The position numbers and the translations under genes were made by a program. Under the pieces are notes generated by a model. That model was not told where the DNA came from and did no database searches. It was given only the letters and a program-made list of their open reading frames with translations. A stretch of DNA of 64,000 bases from positions 5,046,501-5,110,500 of the forward strand of contig NZ_CP073720.1 in NCBI RefSeq assembly GCF_025137375.1, read 5' to 3'. Positions within the stretch are counted from its first letter, which is position 1. Each line of letters opens with the position of its first letter. The stretch comes from Dactylosporangium fulvum (GTDB lineage Bacteria > Actinomycetota > Actinomycetes > Mycobacteriales > Micromonosporaceae). Shown here piece after piece: positions 18,871 to 27,233 of this stretch.

Positions 18871-19020
18871 CGCTCCCGGCGGGTGCCTTGTAGACAGGCT
18901 TCGGCCGGCAGGGCCTCGGCTTGGTGAGCTTTGGTCATCGGGCCTTAGTTGGCGCTCCCCGGCCGGCGGGCTCTGATTGTTGGTGCGTTGGTCGTCGTGC
19001 CCCGTTCGTCGTGCCCCGGT

Positions 19021-19240
19021 CGTCGGGCGCGGGCTGGTCGGGTGCTGGTCGTTGGGTGCTGGTCGGGCGCGGGCTGGTCGGGTGCTGGTCGTTGGGTGCT
19101 GGTCGGGCGCGGGCTGGTCGGGTGCTGGTCGTTGGGTGCTGGTCGGGCGCGGGCTGGTCGGGTGCTGGTCGTTGGGTGCTGGTCGGGCGCGGGCTGGTCG
19201 GGTGCTGGTTGGCAGGTGCTGGTCGGGCGCGGGCTGGCAG
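19021..19240. repeat. 40-bp tandem repeat, about five copies, G-quadruplex-like
   Basis: Units of exactly 40 bp start at 19021, 19061, 19101, 19141 and 19181, with a decaying sixth from 19221. Each reads GGTCGGGCGCGGGCTGGTCG then GGTGCTGGTCGTTGGGTGCT. Copies two to four are identical. Each unit has four GGG runs separated by 3, 6 and 11 bases, so the plus strand could fold as a G-quadruplex. Forty is not a multiple of three, so the repeat cannot be a protein repeat. Confidence 0.95.
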
Positions 19241-19540
19241 GTGCTGGTTGGCGGGTCCCGGTCGTCGGGTGCTGGCTGGTGGTGCCTCGGCTTGGCGGGC
19301 TCTGGTCATCGGGCCTCGGCGGGGCTGGGGCTGACGGGCTCTGGTCGTCGGGGCTTGGGTTGGCGGGTTCTAGGTGCTGGGCCTTTGGTTTGGGGTTGCG
19401 TCCCCGGCCCACGGGCCTTGATCGGCGGGCCTTGGTCGGCGTGGGCAGCTGTGGCTTTGCGTGAGTGGCAATCTTGCCGGAGTGGTGCCCGCTTGTCGCC
19501 ACTCGACTGCCACGCGCGTCGGACATTCCGGACATCACGG

Positions 19541-19558
19541 TGCATCGACATCGATGCA
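19541..19558. repeat. Perfect 18-bp inverted repeat
   Basis: TGCATCGA-CA-TCGATGCA, 8+2+8, in a locally AT-richer stretch just before the longer hairpin. It could be a protein-binding site. Confidence 0.6.
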
Positions 19559-19569
19559 TATGTGCCCTT

Positions 19570-19629
19570 TTTCATGATCCCGAAGACTTTGCGTCGCCAG
19601 CGGTGCCACAAGTCTTCGGGATCATGAAA
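19570..19629. repeat. 20-bp perfect inverted repeat hairpin
   Basis: TTTCATGATCCCGAAGACTT and its exact complement flank a 20-base loop. The AT content is well above the neighbourhood. It contains CATGATC, also present in the hairpin at 63024, so it probably belongs to a dispersed palindromic repeat family. Confidence 0.85.
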
Positions 19630-19927
19630 TCCGCCGAGACAAGCATCGGCGATATTCGATTGATTCTCGCAATGTGGGCATTTTGGCGGTGCTCCCGGCG
19701 GAGTTGGTCGAGGCTGTGGCGCTCGGTGACGGGGACTGCCTCGGTGTGCTCGGGCGGCCTGCCGGCAGGGGGTCGACGGGTCGGTCTGGCCTGCCGGTCG
19801 ACCTCCCGGCATGTGGCGGGCTGGCAGGCGAGTGCGCCCGGGTTGGTGGTGCGCCCGGGTTGGTGGTGTGTCCGGGCTGAGGTGGGCCTGACGGGTGGCT
19901 GGCTGGTGGTGGCCTCGGCTGGCGGGT

Positions 19928-19961
19928 GCTCGGCGCTTCAGGGCTCGGCTGGTGGTGGGCT
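19928..19961. repeat. 34-bp direct repeat, left copy
   Basis: GCTCGGCGCTTCAGGGCTCG then GCTGGTGGTGGGCT occurs here and identically at 22315-22348, on the two sides of the IS21 element, about 70 bp from each end. Confidence 0.85.
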
Positions 19962-20082
19962 GGGCTGGTGGTGCCTGGGCTGGTGGTGTGTCCGGGCTGG
20001 CGGGCGGGTGTCGCAGCTTCCGGAAGACTGACCCCCGGTGGATCTTTGAATTTTGACCCCTCCGTTCTGATGATCTTGGAGG

Positions 20083-21354
20083 GTGTTGAGCGTGGAGGAC
20101 TGGGCAGAGATCCGTCGTTTGCACCGGGCGGAGGGGGTGCCGATCAAGGAGATCGTCCGGCGGTTGGGGGTGGCTCGGAACACGGTGCGGGCGGCGTTGG
20201 CGTCGGATCGGCCGCCGCGGTATGAGCGGCCGGCGCGTGGGTCGGTGGTGGATGCGTTCGAGCCGCGGATCCGGGTGTTGCTGGGTGAGTGGCCGCGGAT
20301 GCCGGTTCCGGTGATCGCGCAGCGGATCGGCTGGCCGTATTCGTTGTCGCCGTTGAAGAAGCGGCTGGCGCAGATCCGGCCGGAGTACGTGGGGATCGAC
20401 CCGGTCGACCGGGTCGTCTATGAGCCGGGGCAGATCACGCAGTGCGATCTGTGGTTCCCGCAGCCGCGGATCCCGGTCGCTGCGGGTCAGGACCGGGTGT
20501 TGCCGGTGCTGGTGATGACGCTCGGGTTCTCCCGGTTCATGACCGCGACGATGATCCCGACCCGGCAGGCCGGGGACATCCTGTCCGGGATGTGGCTGCT
20601 GATCTGCGGGATCGGGCGCGTCACCCGGACCCTGGTCTGGGATCGGGAGTCCGCGATCGGCGGGACCGGCAGGGTCAGCGCCCCGGCGGCGGCGTTCGCC
20701 GGGACCCTCGCCACCCGCATCCAGTTGGCCCCGCCCCGCGACCCGGAATACAAGGGCATGGTGGAACGCGCCAACGGCTATCTGGAGACGTCGTTCCTGC
20801 CCGGCAGGCGGTTCACCTCACCCACCGACTTCAACACCCAGCTCGGTGACTGGCTGGGGAGCACGGCGAACACCCGCACGGTCCGCTCGATCCATGGCCG
20901 GCCCGTGGACCTCCTCGAAACGGACCGCCCGGCGATGCTGCCGCTGCCACCGGTCGGGCCGCAAGTCGGTTTGCAGCAACGGATCCGGCTGGGCCGGGAC
21001 TACTACGTGCGGGTCGACACCGTCGACTACTCCGTCGACCCGCGTTTCATCGGCCGGTTCGTCGAGGTCACCGCCACGGCGCATCTGGTGACGGTGTCCT
21101 GCGACGGCACCGTCGTGGCCCGGCACGACCGGTCCTGGGCCAAACACGGCGTGATCACCGACCCGGGCCACGCCGCGACCGCGAAGCTGATGCGCCACGC
21201 CCTCGCCGAAGACCGCCAACGACGCCTCGCGGCCACCCGCCACCACGGCGACGGGCATCCGGTCACCCTGCGGGCCCTGCACGACTACGACGCCCTGTTC
21301 GGCGTCGACTTCAACCCAACCACCAGCACAGCAACGAGAGCGAGCAGCGAATGA
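20083..21354 (+). CDS. istA: IS21 transposase IstA
   Basis: A 423-residue DDE transposase. The N-terminal helix-turn-helix is EDWAEIRRLHRAEGVPIKEI with LGVARNTVRAAL, which binds the element ends. The catalytic acidic residues are in QITQCDLWFPQ, LVWDRESAIGG and PEYKGMVERANGYLETSFL. A C-terminal beta-rich domain (LGRDYYVRVDTVDYSVDPRFIGR) is usual. GTG 20083 is the family-like start; GTG 20092 behind GGAGG is an alternative. It acts with IstB and its stop overlaps the istB start by four bases (ATGA). Confidence 0.95.
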   Translation: MLSVEDWAEIRRLHRAEGVPIKEIVRRLGVARNTVRAALASDRPPRYERPARGSVVDAFEPRIRVLLGEWPRMPVPVIAQRIGWPYSLSPLKKRLAQIRPEYVGIDPVDRVVYEPGQITQCDLWFPQPRIPVAAGQDRVLPVLVMTLGFSRFMTATMIPTRQAGDILSGMWLLICGIGRVTRTLVWDRESAIGGTGRVSAPAAAFAGTLATRIQLAPPRDPEYKGMVERANGYLETSFLPGRRFTSPTDFNTQLGDWLGSTANTRTVRSIHGRPVDLLETDRPAMLPLPPVGPQVGLQQRIRLGRDYYVRVDTVDYSVDPRFIGRFVEVTATAHLVTVSCDGTVVARHDRSWAKHGVITDPGHAATAKLMRHALAEDRQRRLAATRHHGDGHPVTLRALHDYDALFGVDFNPTTSTATRASSE

Positions 21355-22196
21355 CCACCACCAAGACGAAATCCCAGCAAGCCCAGCCCACCGGCCCCAG
21401 AAACGGGCCCGGCGGCGGGATCAAGGACGGGATGCCGTCGATGATCGCCTACCTCACCCGGGTCCTGAAGACCCCCACCATCGGCGCGTTCTGGGAAGAA
21501 CTCGCCGGTCAGGCCCGGGACGAGAACTGGTCCCACGAAGAATATCTGGCCGCGCTGCTGCAACGCCAGGTCGCCGACCGCGAGTCCAAAGGCACCGTCA
21601 TGCGCATCCGCACCGCGCACTTCCCAACCGTGAAAACCCTCGAGGACTTCAACCTCGACCACCTGCCCTCACTGCGCCGCGACGTCCTCGCCCACCTCGC
21701 CACCAGCACCTACGTCGCGAAAGCCGAGAACGTGATCCTGCTCGGACCACCCGGCCTCGGCAAAACGCACCTCGCCATCGCCCTCGGCGTCAAAGCCACC
21801 CAGGCCGGGCACTCCGTCCTGTTCGACACCGCCAGCAACTGGATCACCCGCCTCGCCGAGGCCCACCACGCCGGACGTCTCGAAGCCGAACTGAAGAAGA
21901 TCCGCCGCTACAAACTGATCATCATCGATGAAGTCGGCTACATCCCGTTCGACCAGGACGCCGCGAACCTGTTCTTCCAACTCATCGCATCCCGCTACGA
22001 GCAAGGCTCCGTCATGGTCACCTCGAACCTGCCGTTCGGACGCTGGGGCGAGACCTTCTCCGACGACGTCGTCGCCGCAGCCATGATCGACCGACTCGTC
22101 CACCACGCCGAGGTCCTCACCCTCACCGGCGACTCCTACCGCACCCGCCAACGCCGCGAACTCCTCAACAAAGACAACCGCACCAACCACAACTGA
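21351..22196 (+). CDS. istB: IS21 helper ATPase IstB
   Basis: A 281-residue AAA+ ATPase related to DnaC, which assists IstA in target choice and strand transfer. Walker A is LLGPPGLGKTHLA, Walker B LIIIDEVGYIPF, sensor-1 region VMVTSNLPFGRW, and the C-terminal DRLVHHAEVLTLTGDSYR is characteristic of IstB. Translation is coupled to istA through the ATGA overlap. Confidence 0.95.
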   Translation: MTTTKTKSQQAQPTGPRNGPGGGIKDGMPSMIAYLTRVLKTPTIGAFWEELAGQARDENWSHEEYLAALLQRQVADRESKGTVMRIRTAHFPTVKTLEDFNLDHLPSLRRDVLAHLATSTYVAKAENVILLGPPGLGKTHLAIALGVKATQAGHSVLFDTASNWITRLAEAHHAGRLEAELKKIRRYKLIIIDEVGYIPFDQDAANLFFQLIASRYEQGSVMVTSNLPFGRWGETFSDDVVAAAMIDRLVHHAEVLTLTGDSYRTRQRRELLNKDNRTNHN

Positions 22197-22314
22197 CCAA
22201 CCACCGGAGGGGTCAAAATTCCGGAACCCAAAAGGGGTCAAATTTCAAAAATCGGCGACAGCGGGTGCGCCCGGGCTGGGTGGGCCTGGCTGCTGGCTGG
22301 CTGGGCTGGTGGTT

Positions 22315-22348
22315 GCTCGGCGCTTCAGGGCTCGGCTGGTGGTGGGCT
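22315..22348. repeat. 34-bp direct repeat, right copy
   Basis: Identical to 19928-19961. It shows that the element sits inside a repeated low-complexity tract. Confidence 0.85.
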
Positions 22349-22532
22349 CGGCTGGTGGTGGGCTGGTTCGGGGCTCGCTCGGTTGATGGTCGGCGCCGCT
22401 GGTGGACTGGACTGGCTGGAGGTTCGGCCCGGTCTGGGGTGGTTGCGGCGTGTGCGCCGCCGTGCGGGCCGGCGAGGTTCGCAGGTCTGGGTTCATCGCG
22501 TCCCCCGTGGTGGGGGCCGTCCGTAAACAGGG

Positions 22533-22572
22533 TTGCCCGCAGAAGGCTTTCCGTATAGCTTTTAGAAAAGCT
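22533..22572 (+). promoter_or_regulatory. Promoter and dyad of the amidohydrolase gene
   Basis: TTGCCC and TATAGC (15-base spacing) form a possible promoter. A perfect 7+2+7 dyad, AGCTTTT-AG-AAAAGCT (22557-22572), overlaps the likely start site. The block is a sharp AT-rich island in GC-rich DNA, so an operator for an unlinked repressor is likely. Confidence 0.5.
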
Positions 22573-22590
22573 TTCACGGAGGAGATCTTC

Positions 22591-23859
22591 ATGCGGTATC
22601 TGGTACAGGGTGGGCATGTCGTCACCATGGAGCCTGGGGTTGGGGAGCTGCCCGGGGCTGACGTGCTCGTCGACGACGGGCGGATCGTGGCCGTGGGGGA
22701 GGGGCTGGACGACGCCGGTGCGGAGGTCGTCGACGCGCGGGGGCTGGTCGTCGCGCCGGGCTTCGCCGACACGCACCGGCACGTCTGGCAGGCGCCCCTG
22801 CGGGGTATCGGCGCCGACATGAGTCTCGGCCGGTATCTTGCCGAGGTGCTCGGGCGGATCGCCACGCGGTACAGCCCCCGGGACATGTGGCTCGCCACCT
22901 ACCTCGGTGCCCTCGAGGCCCTCGACGCCGGCGTCACCACCGTCTTCGACTGGTGCAACGCTACCCAGTCGCCCGAGCACGCCGACGCCTCACTCGACGC
23001 ACTCGGGCAGGCCGGCATCCGGGCGCTCTTCGGGCACGGCGACCCCGACGACGAGGCCGGCGTGCGGCGGCTCGCCGGGACCCGGGGCCTGGTCACCACC
23101 GCGATCGCGACCACGGGCGCGGAGTTCCTGCCGTTCGACCTCGCGAGCCGGCACCTCGCTCTGGCGCGTGAGCTGGGCATGGTCGCCTCCATGCACGTCG
23201 GCGTCGGCACGCACGGGCCCCGGGTCCGGGCCGTGACCCGGCTCGGCGAGGCCGGCCTGCTCGGTCCCGACCTGCTGCTCGCGCACTGCAACACGCTCGG
23301 CGACGACGAGGTCCGGATGGTCGTCGGCAGTGGCGCCGGGGTCAGTGTCACGCCGGTCGTCGAATGCATGATGGGCCACGGCACACCCGCGTACGGCCGG
23401 TTCGCCGCGGCCGGTGGCACCCCGTCGCTCGGTGTCGACGTGCCCGTCGGCGCCCGGCCCGACCTGTTCGAGCAGATGCGGGCCGCGCTGGTCGTCGAGC
23501 GGATGCACGCCAACCGGCGCAGCCTTGACGCCGGCGCGGACCCGGCCACCGTAGTGCCGGCCGCCGCGGACCTGCTGCGTGCGGCGACCGTCGACGGCGC
23601 GCGGGCGCTCGGCCTGGCCGGCCGGGTCGGCTCGCTCGGCCCGGGCAAGCGCGCCGACGTCATCCTCGTCGCCGGACTGGAACACCTCGCCGGCGGCGCA
23701 CCCGTCGCCGGAGCGCTCGTCGCGGCCGGTGCGGCGGTGGACGTACGGACCGTGTTCGTCGACGGCCGGATCGTCAAGCGCGACGGCCACCTGGTCGCCG
23801 ACCTCGCGAAGGCCCGTGTCGAGGCCGAGGAGGCAGCCCGACGGATCCTGGCAGCCTGA
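22591..23859 (+). CDS. Amidohydrolase (cytosine/guanine/triazine deaminase-like)
   Basis: A 422-residue metal-dependent hydrolase of the ATZ/TRZ-guanine deaminase group. It has the composite N-terminal beta-sandwich (YLVQGGHVVTMEPG), the metal motif PGFADTHRHVW, a further His in ASMHVGVGTHGPR and LAHCNTLGDDEV, and the late SLGVDVPV region with the conserved Asp. The end (RADVILVAGLEH, VFVDGRIVKRDG) closes the sandwich. It should remove an amino or chloro group from an aromatic ring; the substrate is not evident. GGAGGAG lies seven bases before ATG 22591. It has its own AT-rich promoter and dyad. Confidence 0.88.
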   Translation: MRYLVQGGHVVTMEPGVGELPGADVLVDDGRIVAVGEGLDDAGAEVVDARGLVVAPGFADTHRHVWQAPLRGIGADMSLGRYLAEVLGRIATRYSPRDMWLATYLGALEALDAGVTTVFDWCNATQSPEHADASLDALGQAGIRALFGHGDPDDEAGVRRLAGTRGLVTTAIATTGAEFLPFDLASRHLALARELGMVASMHVGVGTHGPRVRAVTRLGEAGLLGPDLLLAHCNTLGDDEVRMVVGSGAGVSVTPVVECMMGHGTPAYGRFAAAGGTPSLGVDVPVGARPDLFEQMRAALVVERMHANRRSLDAGADPATVVPAAADLLRAATVDGARALGLAGRVGSLGPGKRADVILVAGLEHLAGGAPVAGALVAAGAAVDVRTVFVDGRIVKRDGHLVADLAKARVEAEEAARRILAA

Positions 23860-23895
23860 GCCCGATTCTCAGCTGATGCTGGTTGGATTTCGGTT

Positions 23896-24284
23896 GTGCT
23901 GTACGGCTACGCCGTGGCCGCGGTCGCCGGCGACAGCCTCGGCTACCTGATCGGCCGGTCCGGCGGCCTCCGGCTGGTCCAGCGCTACGGGCGGTACGTC
24001 GCGCTCACCGAGTCGCGCCGGCGCCGGGCCGAGTCGTTCATGGCCCGGCACGGCCCGAAGGTCGTGGCGGTGGCGCGGTTCGTGGAAGGCCTGCGCCAGC
24101 TCAACGGCGTGGTCGTCGGCGAGCCGCGTGGGTGGCAGTGTGGACCGCGATCGGCTACCTGGCGGGCGACCACATCTCCGTGCTGGAGTCGGCCCTGCAC
24201 CGCTACGAGTGGTACGCGGTGGCCGCCGCCGCGGTCCTGGCCCTCTCGTTCGTGGTGCTCCGCCGGATCCGCCGCCACCGCTGA
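23896..24284 (+). pseudogene. DedA-family membrane protein remnant
   Basis: The first frame reads LYGYAVAAVAGDSLGYLIGR, then LVQRYGRYVALTESRRRRAE and VAVARFVEGLRQLNGVVVGE, the conserved DedA core (GDxxGYLIGR, RF..RQ..G). At about 24128 the sequence continues only in another frame as WVAVWTAIGYLAGDHISVLE and ends LRRIRRHR, the DedA C-terminus. The loop normally between these two parts (about 20 residues) is deleted and the frame shifted, and about 60 N-terminal residues are missing. The intact protein would be a lipid scramblase-like membrane protein. Confidence 0.8.
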
Positions 24285-24356
24285 CCGCATGAACGGGGCT
24301 GCGGCGGGCAGCACATTCCGGCACGCAAACCCGAGCCCGCACCCAGGGAGCCGGAC

Positions 24357-25319
24357 ATGACCAATCAGAAGCCCAGCTGGCCGGCCTTGCCGCTCGGCGA
24401 GTGGGAAGCGACCTACGACACCCTGCACATGTACGCCCAGATCGCCGGGAAGGTGGCCCTGGCCCTGCGACCGATGACGAACCACTGGTGGCAGGTCGCC
24501 CTCGAGCTGTCCGCCCACGGGCTGACCACCGGCGCCATTCCCTACGGCGACCGTACCTTCAGCGTCGAGCTCGACCTGATCGAGCATGTCGCCCGCATCG
24601 ACACCAGCGAGGACGAGCGGCGCACCGTCCCGCTCGGCGGGCCGGTCCGCGAGTTCTACGCTGGCACGATGGCCGCGTTCGCCGACCTCGGCATCGACGC
24701 GCCGATCTGGCCGAAACCGGTGGAGGTCGCCGACCCGATCCCGTTCGACCGGGACGACCGGCACACGACCTACGACGCCGGTCAGGTCGAGCGGTACTGG
24801 CACGTGCTGCGCCAGGTCGAGCCGGTGTTCGAGGAGTTCCGGGCAGGCTTCACCGGCAAGGCCAGCCCGGTGCAGTTCTACTGGGGATCGTTCGACCTGG
24901 CCGCGACCCGCTACTCGGGCCGGCCCACCGACCCTCCGCCGAACGCCGACGTCATCACCAGGTTCAGCTTCACCGCCGAGCAGAGCGCGGTCGGCTTCTG
25001 GCCCGGCGGGACCGCGGCCAACGGCGCGCGGGTCGACGAGCCGGTCTTCTTCGCGTACACCTATCCCGAGCCGCGCGGCATCCGCGACTACCCGGTCGAG
25101 CCGGCCGCGGCGCGGTTCCATCCCGATCTCGGCGAGTTCGTCCTCGCCTACGAGGACGTCCGCAAGACGCCCGAGCCGGCGCGGGCGATCCTCGACTTCG
25201 CGCAGAGTGCGTACGAGGCCGGGGCGCGCCTGCAGGACTGGCCGCGCGAGCTCCTGGAGTGGACCCCGCCGATGCCGCCGACCCGCCGCCGGGCCCTCGC
25301 GCACGCCGGTGGTCGATGA
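24357..25319 (+). CDS. DUF5996 family protein
   Basis: A 320-residue soluble protein matching DUF5996: it begins WPALPLGEWEATYDTLHMYAQIAGKVAL, has NHWWQVALELSAHGLTTGAI, and later FYWGSFDLAATRYSG and FFAYTYPEP (quoted in pieces). The family is widespread in actinobacteria and its function is unknown. Aromatic residues are abundant and no nucleotide-binding motif is seen. CAGGGAG precedes ATG 24357 by eight bases. It may form a unit with the DUF1697 gene, 24 bases downstream. Confidence 0.85.
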   Translation: MTNQKPSWPALPLGEWEATYDTLHMYAQIAGKVALALRPMTNHWWQVALELSAHGLTTGAIPYGDRTFSVELDLIEHVARIDTSEDERRTVPLGGPVREFYAGTMAAFADLGIDAPIWPKPVEVADPIPFDRDDRHTTYDAGQVERYWHVLRQVEPVFEEFRAGFTGKASPVQFYWGSFDLAATRYSGRPTDPPPNADVITRFSFTAEQSAVGFWPGGTAANGARVDEPVFFAYTYPEPRGIRDYPVEPAAARFHPDLGEFVLAYEDVRKTPEPARAILDFAQSAYEAGARLQDWPRELLEWTPPMPPTRRRALAHAGGR

Positions 25320-25343
25320 CCCGGATACCGGGCACGACCGTCG

Positions 25344-25904
25344 ATGGTTCGGTACTCTGACCATACGGCGGTCTGGGTCGCACTCCTGCGGGGCGTCAAC
25401 TTGGGCGCCCGGAACAGGGTCGGCATGCCGCAGCTGAGGGTCGCGCTCGGCGAGGCGGGCTTCGCCGACGTGCGGACCCACCTGCAGAGCGGCAACGTCG
25501 TGGTCGAGTCGGGCGATGCCGCGGCCGACGAGGTCGCCAAGCGGGTCGCCGACGTCGTGCGCGAGGGCTTCGGCCTCGACGTGCCGGTCGTCATGCGCAG
25601 CCCGGATGAGCTGCGTGCCGTGCTGGACTGGTGCCCGTTCCCGGAGGCCGCCGAGCAGGACCCGAGTGCCGTGCACGTCCTTCACCTCACGGACAAGCCG
25701 GCACGGGCCCGGGCGGCGGCCTTCGTCGCAGACGACTGGTCGCCGGACGAGGTCGCCTGGCGCGGCCGTGAGCTCGTCATGCGGTACGGCAACGGCATGC
25801 GCAACAGCCGTCTGCAGTACGCCCCGGCACTCAAGCGGCTCGGGGTCGACGGCACCGCGCGCAACTGGCGCACCCTGAAGGCACTGGTCGACCTGACCAC
25901 CTGA
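25344..25904 (+). CDS. DUF1697 family protein
   Basis: A 186-residue protein of DUF1697, recognised by VALLRGVNLGARNRVGMPQL, THLQSGNVVVESG and, near the end, RLQYAPALKRLGVDGTARNW. The fold is alpha/beta with internal duplication. No biochemical role is established. The start ATG 25344 gives a slightly longer N-terminus than usual but no GTG or ATG lies closer to the conserved WVALLRG. Confidence 0.9.
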   Translation: MVRYSDHTAVWVALLRGVNLGARNRVGMPQLRVALGEAGFADVRTHLQSGNVVVESGDAAADEVAKRVADVVREGFGLDVPVVMRSPDELRAVLDWCPFPEAAEQDPSAVHVLHLTDKPARARAAAFVADDWSPDEVAWRGRELVMRYGNGMRNSRLQYAPALKRLGVDGTARNWRTLKALVDLTT

Positions 25905-25947
25905 CACACCGGGATCCTCGGCATCGTCGGGCTGAACCGGACCACGT

Positions 25948-26886
25948 TCAGTCGAAACACAGGGTCCGGTGCAGCGACACCTGCCCGCCCAGCGCGGAAC
26001 AGGCGGCGACCGTCGCGGCGACCCTCTCGGCGTGGTCCGGGTCGTCGGTCGCCAGCAGCACGCCCAGCATCGTGCCGCTGTGCGCGGCCGCCACCCCGAG
26101 CGCCCCGACGTCGCGCGCGACGGCCCGGACCGCGTCCAGCGTCCGCTTCGGCCGCAGCATCTGGTTCATCTCCGCGCTGCGCGTCGCCACCGCCCCGACC
26201 TCGGCCAGGTCCCGCGCCGCCACCGCGGCGGTGATCCGGTCGAGCAGGCGGGCGTACTCGCGCCGGTCCGCGGCGGTGAACGGCTTCTCGATCCGGTTGA
26301 ACGCCACCGTGTCGACCGTGCCGCCCTCGTCGACGGCGACGATCGTCATGGTCGGCAGCGAACCCAGGACCGCGCGCAGCCGCACCCGGCGGTGGTCGAA
26401 CGCGACGACCGCCTGGTAGAGCACCCCGTCGGTCGGCTCGATCCGGCCGAGCAACTCCTCGATCTGCCGTGGGGTCACTTCCAGGCGCAGCGCGTTGGCC
26501 ACGGCCCGGGCGGTCGCCACCAGGTCGGCGGACGAACTGGCCATGCCCTTGCCTTCGGGCAGCCCGCTGTCGATGGTGAGCAGGCCGCCGCCCGGCACTC
26601 CGAACCCGGCGAGCATCGTCTCCACCAGGTGCCGCGCCTTCGTCTTGTGCGCCGGCCGCACCTCGACGCCGCGCCCCGCCGGGTCGACGCTGAACGACGC
26701 CGTCGTCCAGCGCGCCACCGGGAGCGTGACGAGGAAGTCGCCGTCGGGGGCGGGCAGCACGCCCTGCAGCAGTTCGCCGAACGTGCCGAACGCCGTGCTG
26801 ACACCGGTGGCGCCTTGGTGGCCGCCCGGGCGGGGCCGCGCCGTGCACGACCCCGGGAACGTCCCCGCGCCGCGGACGACCGTCAT
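25948..26886 (-). CDS. GHMP kinase, PduX-like (L-threonine kinase)
   Basis: A 312-residue GHMP-superfamily kinase. AFGTFGELLQG fits the PduX N-terminal substrate motif, and LPEGKGMASSSADLVATARA is the ATP-binding glycine/serine loop; AAHSGTMLGVLLA is the third motif. PduX makes L-threonine phosphate for the nucleotide loop of cobalamin; related enzymes serve other pathways, and no cobalamin gene is nearby, so the substrate is open. The ATG 26886 lacks a ribosome-binding site; GTG at about 26802 (VSTAFGTFGE), with AAGG eight bases upstream, is an alternative start that fits the family better. Confidence 0.75.
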   Translation of the reverse strand: MTVVRGAGTFPGSCTARPRPGGHQGATGVSTAFGTFGELLQGVLPAPDGDFLVTLPVARWTTASFSVDPAGRGVEVRPAHKTKARHLVETMLAGFGVPGGGLLTIDSGLPEGKGMASSSADLVATARAVANALRLEVTPRQIEELLGRIEPTDGVLYQAVVAFDHRRVRLRAVLGSLPTMTIVAVDEGGTVDTVAFNRIEKPFTAADRREYARLLDRITAAVAARDLAEVGAVATRSAEMNQMLRPKRTLDAVRAVARDVGALGVAAAHSGTMLGVLLATDDPDHAERVAATVAACSALGGQVSLHRTLCFD

Positions 26887-26896
26887 GGCGGCCCGC

Positions 26897-27163
26897 TCAG
26901 CCGACCGCGACCGGCGGCGCCGCGGCCGGCAGCCCGGCTGTCACGACGGCCGCGACCGCGTCGGGCCGGGTCCGGACGGAGGAGTGCCCGCCCTCGTTGA
27001 AGACCCGCACCACCGTGCCGACCGGGGTGCGCAGCGGCCACGGCCCGGGATCCTCCTGCACCGCGACGAGGTATCGGTTGGTGGAGCACACGTCGTGACG
27101 GTACGCGGCCCCGACGACGTCGGAACGCTCGGCCTGCTGCGCGGTGATGCCGGCGCTGTCCAT
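26897..27163 (-). pseudogene. Possible alpha/beta-hydrolase (thioesterase-like) remnant
   Basis: An 88-codon frame reading AAYRHDVCSTNRYLVAVQED, GPWPLRTPV, then VVRVFNEGGHSSVRTRPDAV. The second part looks like the last strand and catalytic His region of alpha/beta hydrolases; the first part like the helical lid. The nucleophile region is absent and the segment normally between LRTPV and the His strand is shortened. I read it as an internally deleted 3' remnant, 10 bases before the PduX-like gene. It could instead be a real small protein. Confidence 0.4.
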
Positions 27164-27233
27164 GGCGCCGACGGCCGGAACCGCCCCACAGCGCGTCCGA
27201 CATCACCTACCGGTAACGGCCCGTTCCCGTGCG

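Larger units (their letters stand above)
18871..20028. other. Gene-free G/T-rich tract left of the IS21 element
   Basis: About 1.16 kb with no acceptable gene. All six frames are open in places only because the DNA is a low-complexity string of CTGGT, GGGT and TCGGG words. The plus strand is strongly enriched in G and T over C and A at 18.9-19.45 and 19.7-20.0 kb. Embedded structures (40-bp tandem repeat, two perfect inverted repeats, half of a direct repeat) are listed separately. Confidence 0.8.
20029..22240 (+). mobile_element. IS21-family insertion sequence, 2.2 kb
   Basis: The element is bounded by 36-bp imperfect terminal inverted repeats: TGACCCC at each outer end, 12 poorly conserved bases, then GAATTTTGACCCCTCCG identical at both ends (inner block 20048-20064 and its mirror near the right end). 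The repeated TGACCCC inside each end is typical of the multiple transposase sites of IS21 elements. Between the ends are istA and istB overlapping by four bases. Both genes look intact, so it may be active. I cannot recognise a target duplication. Confidence 0.92.
22241..22590. other. G/T-rich right flank of the IS21 element
   Basis: The first 150 bases continue the CTGGT/GGGCT low-complexity tract seen left of the element. Then comes a small hairpin (CCCCC-GTGGT-GGGGG, about 22502-22516) and the AT-rich promoter and dyad of the amidohydrolase. No gene is supported. Confidence 0.7.

Noticed and set aside
19021-19240. CRISPR array
   Set aside because: The units are contiguous with no unique spacers, and no cas gene is present.
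18921-19627. Gly/Trp/Val-rich repeat proteins on both strands
   Set aside because: All frames are open because of low-complexity DNA, and the 40-bp period shifts frame in every unit.
20011-22262. Target-site duplication of the IS21 element
   Set aside because: Bases next to the TGACCCC ends do not match; a CAGC pair can be found only by assuming unequal ends.
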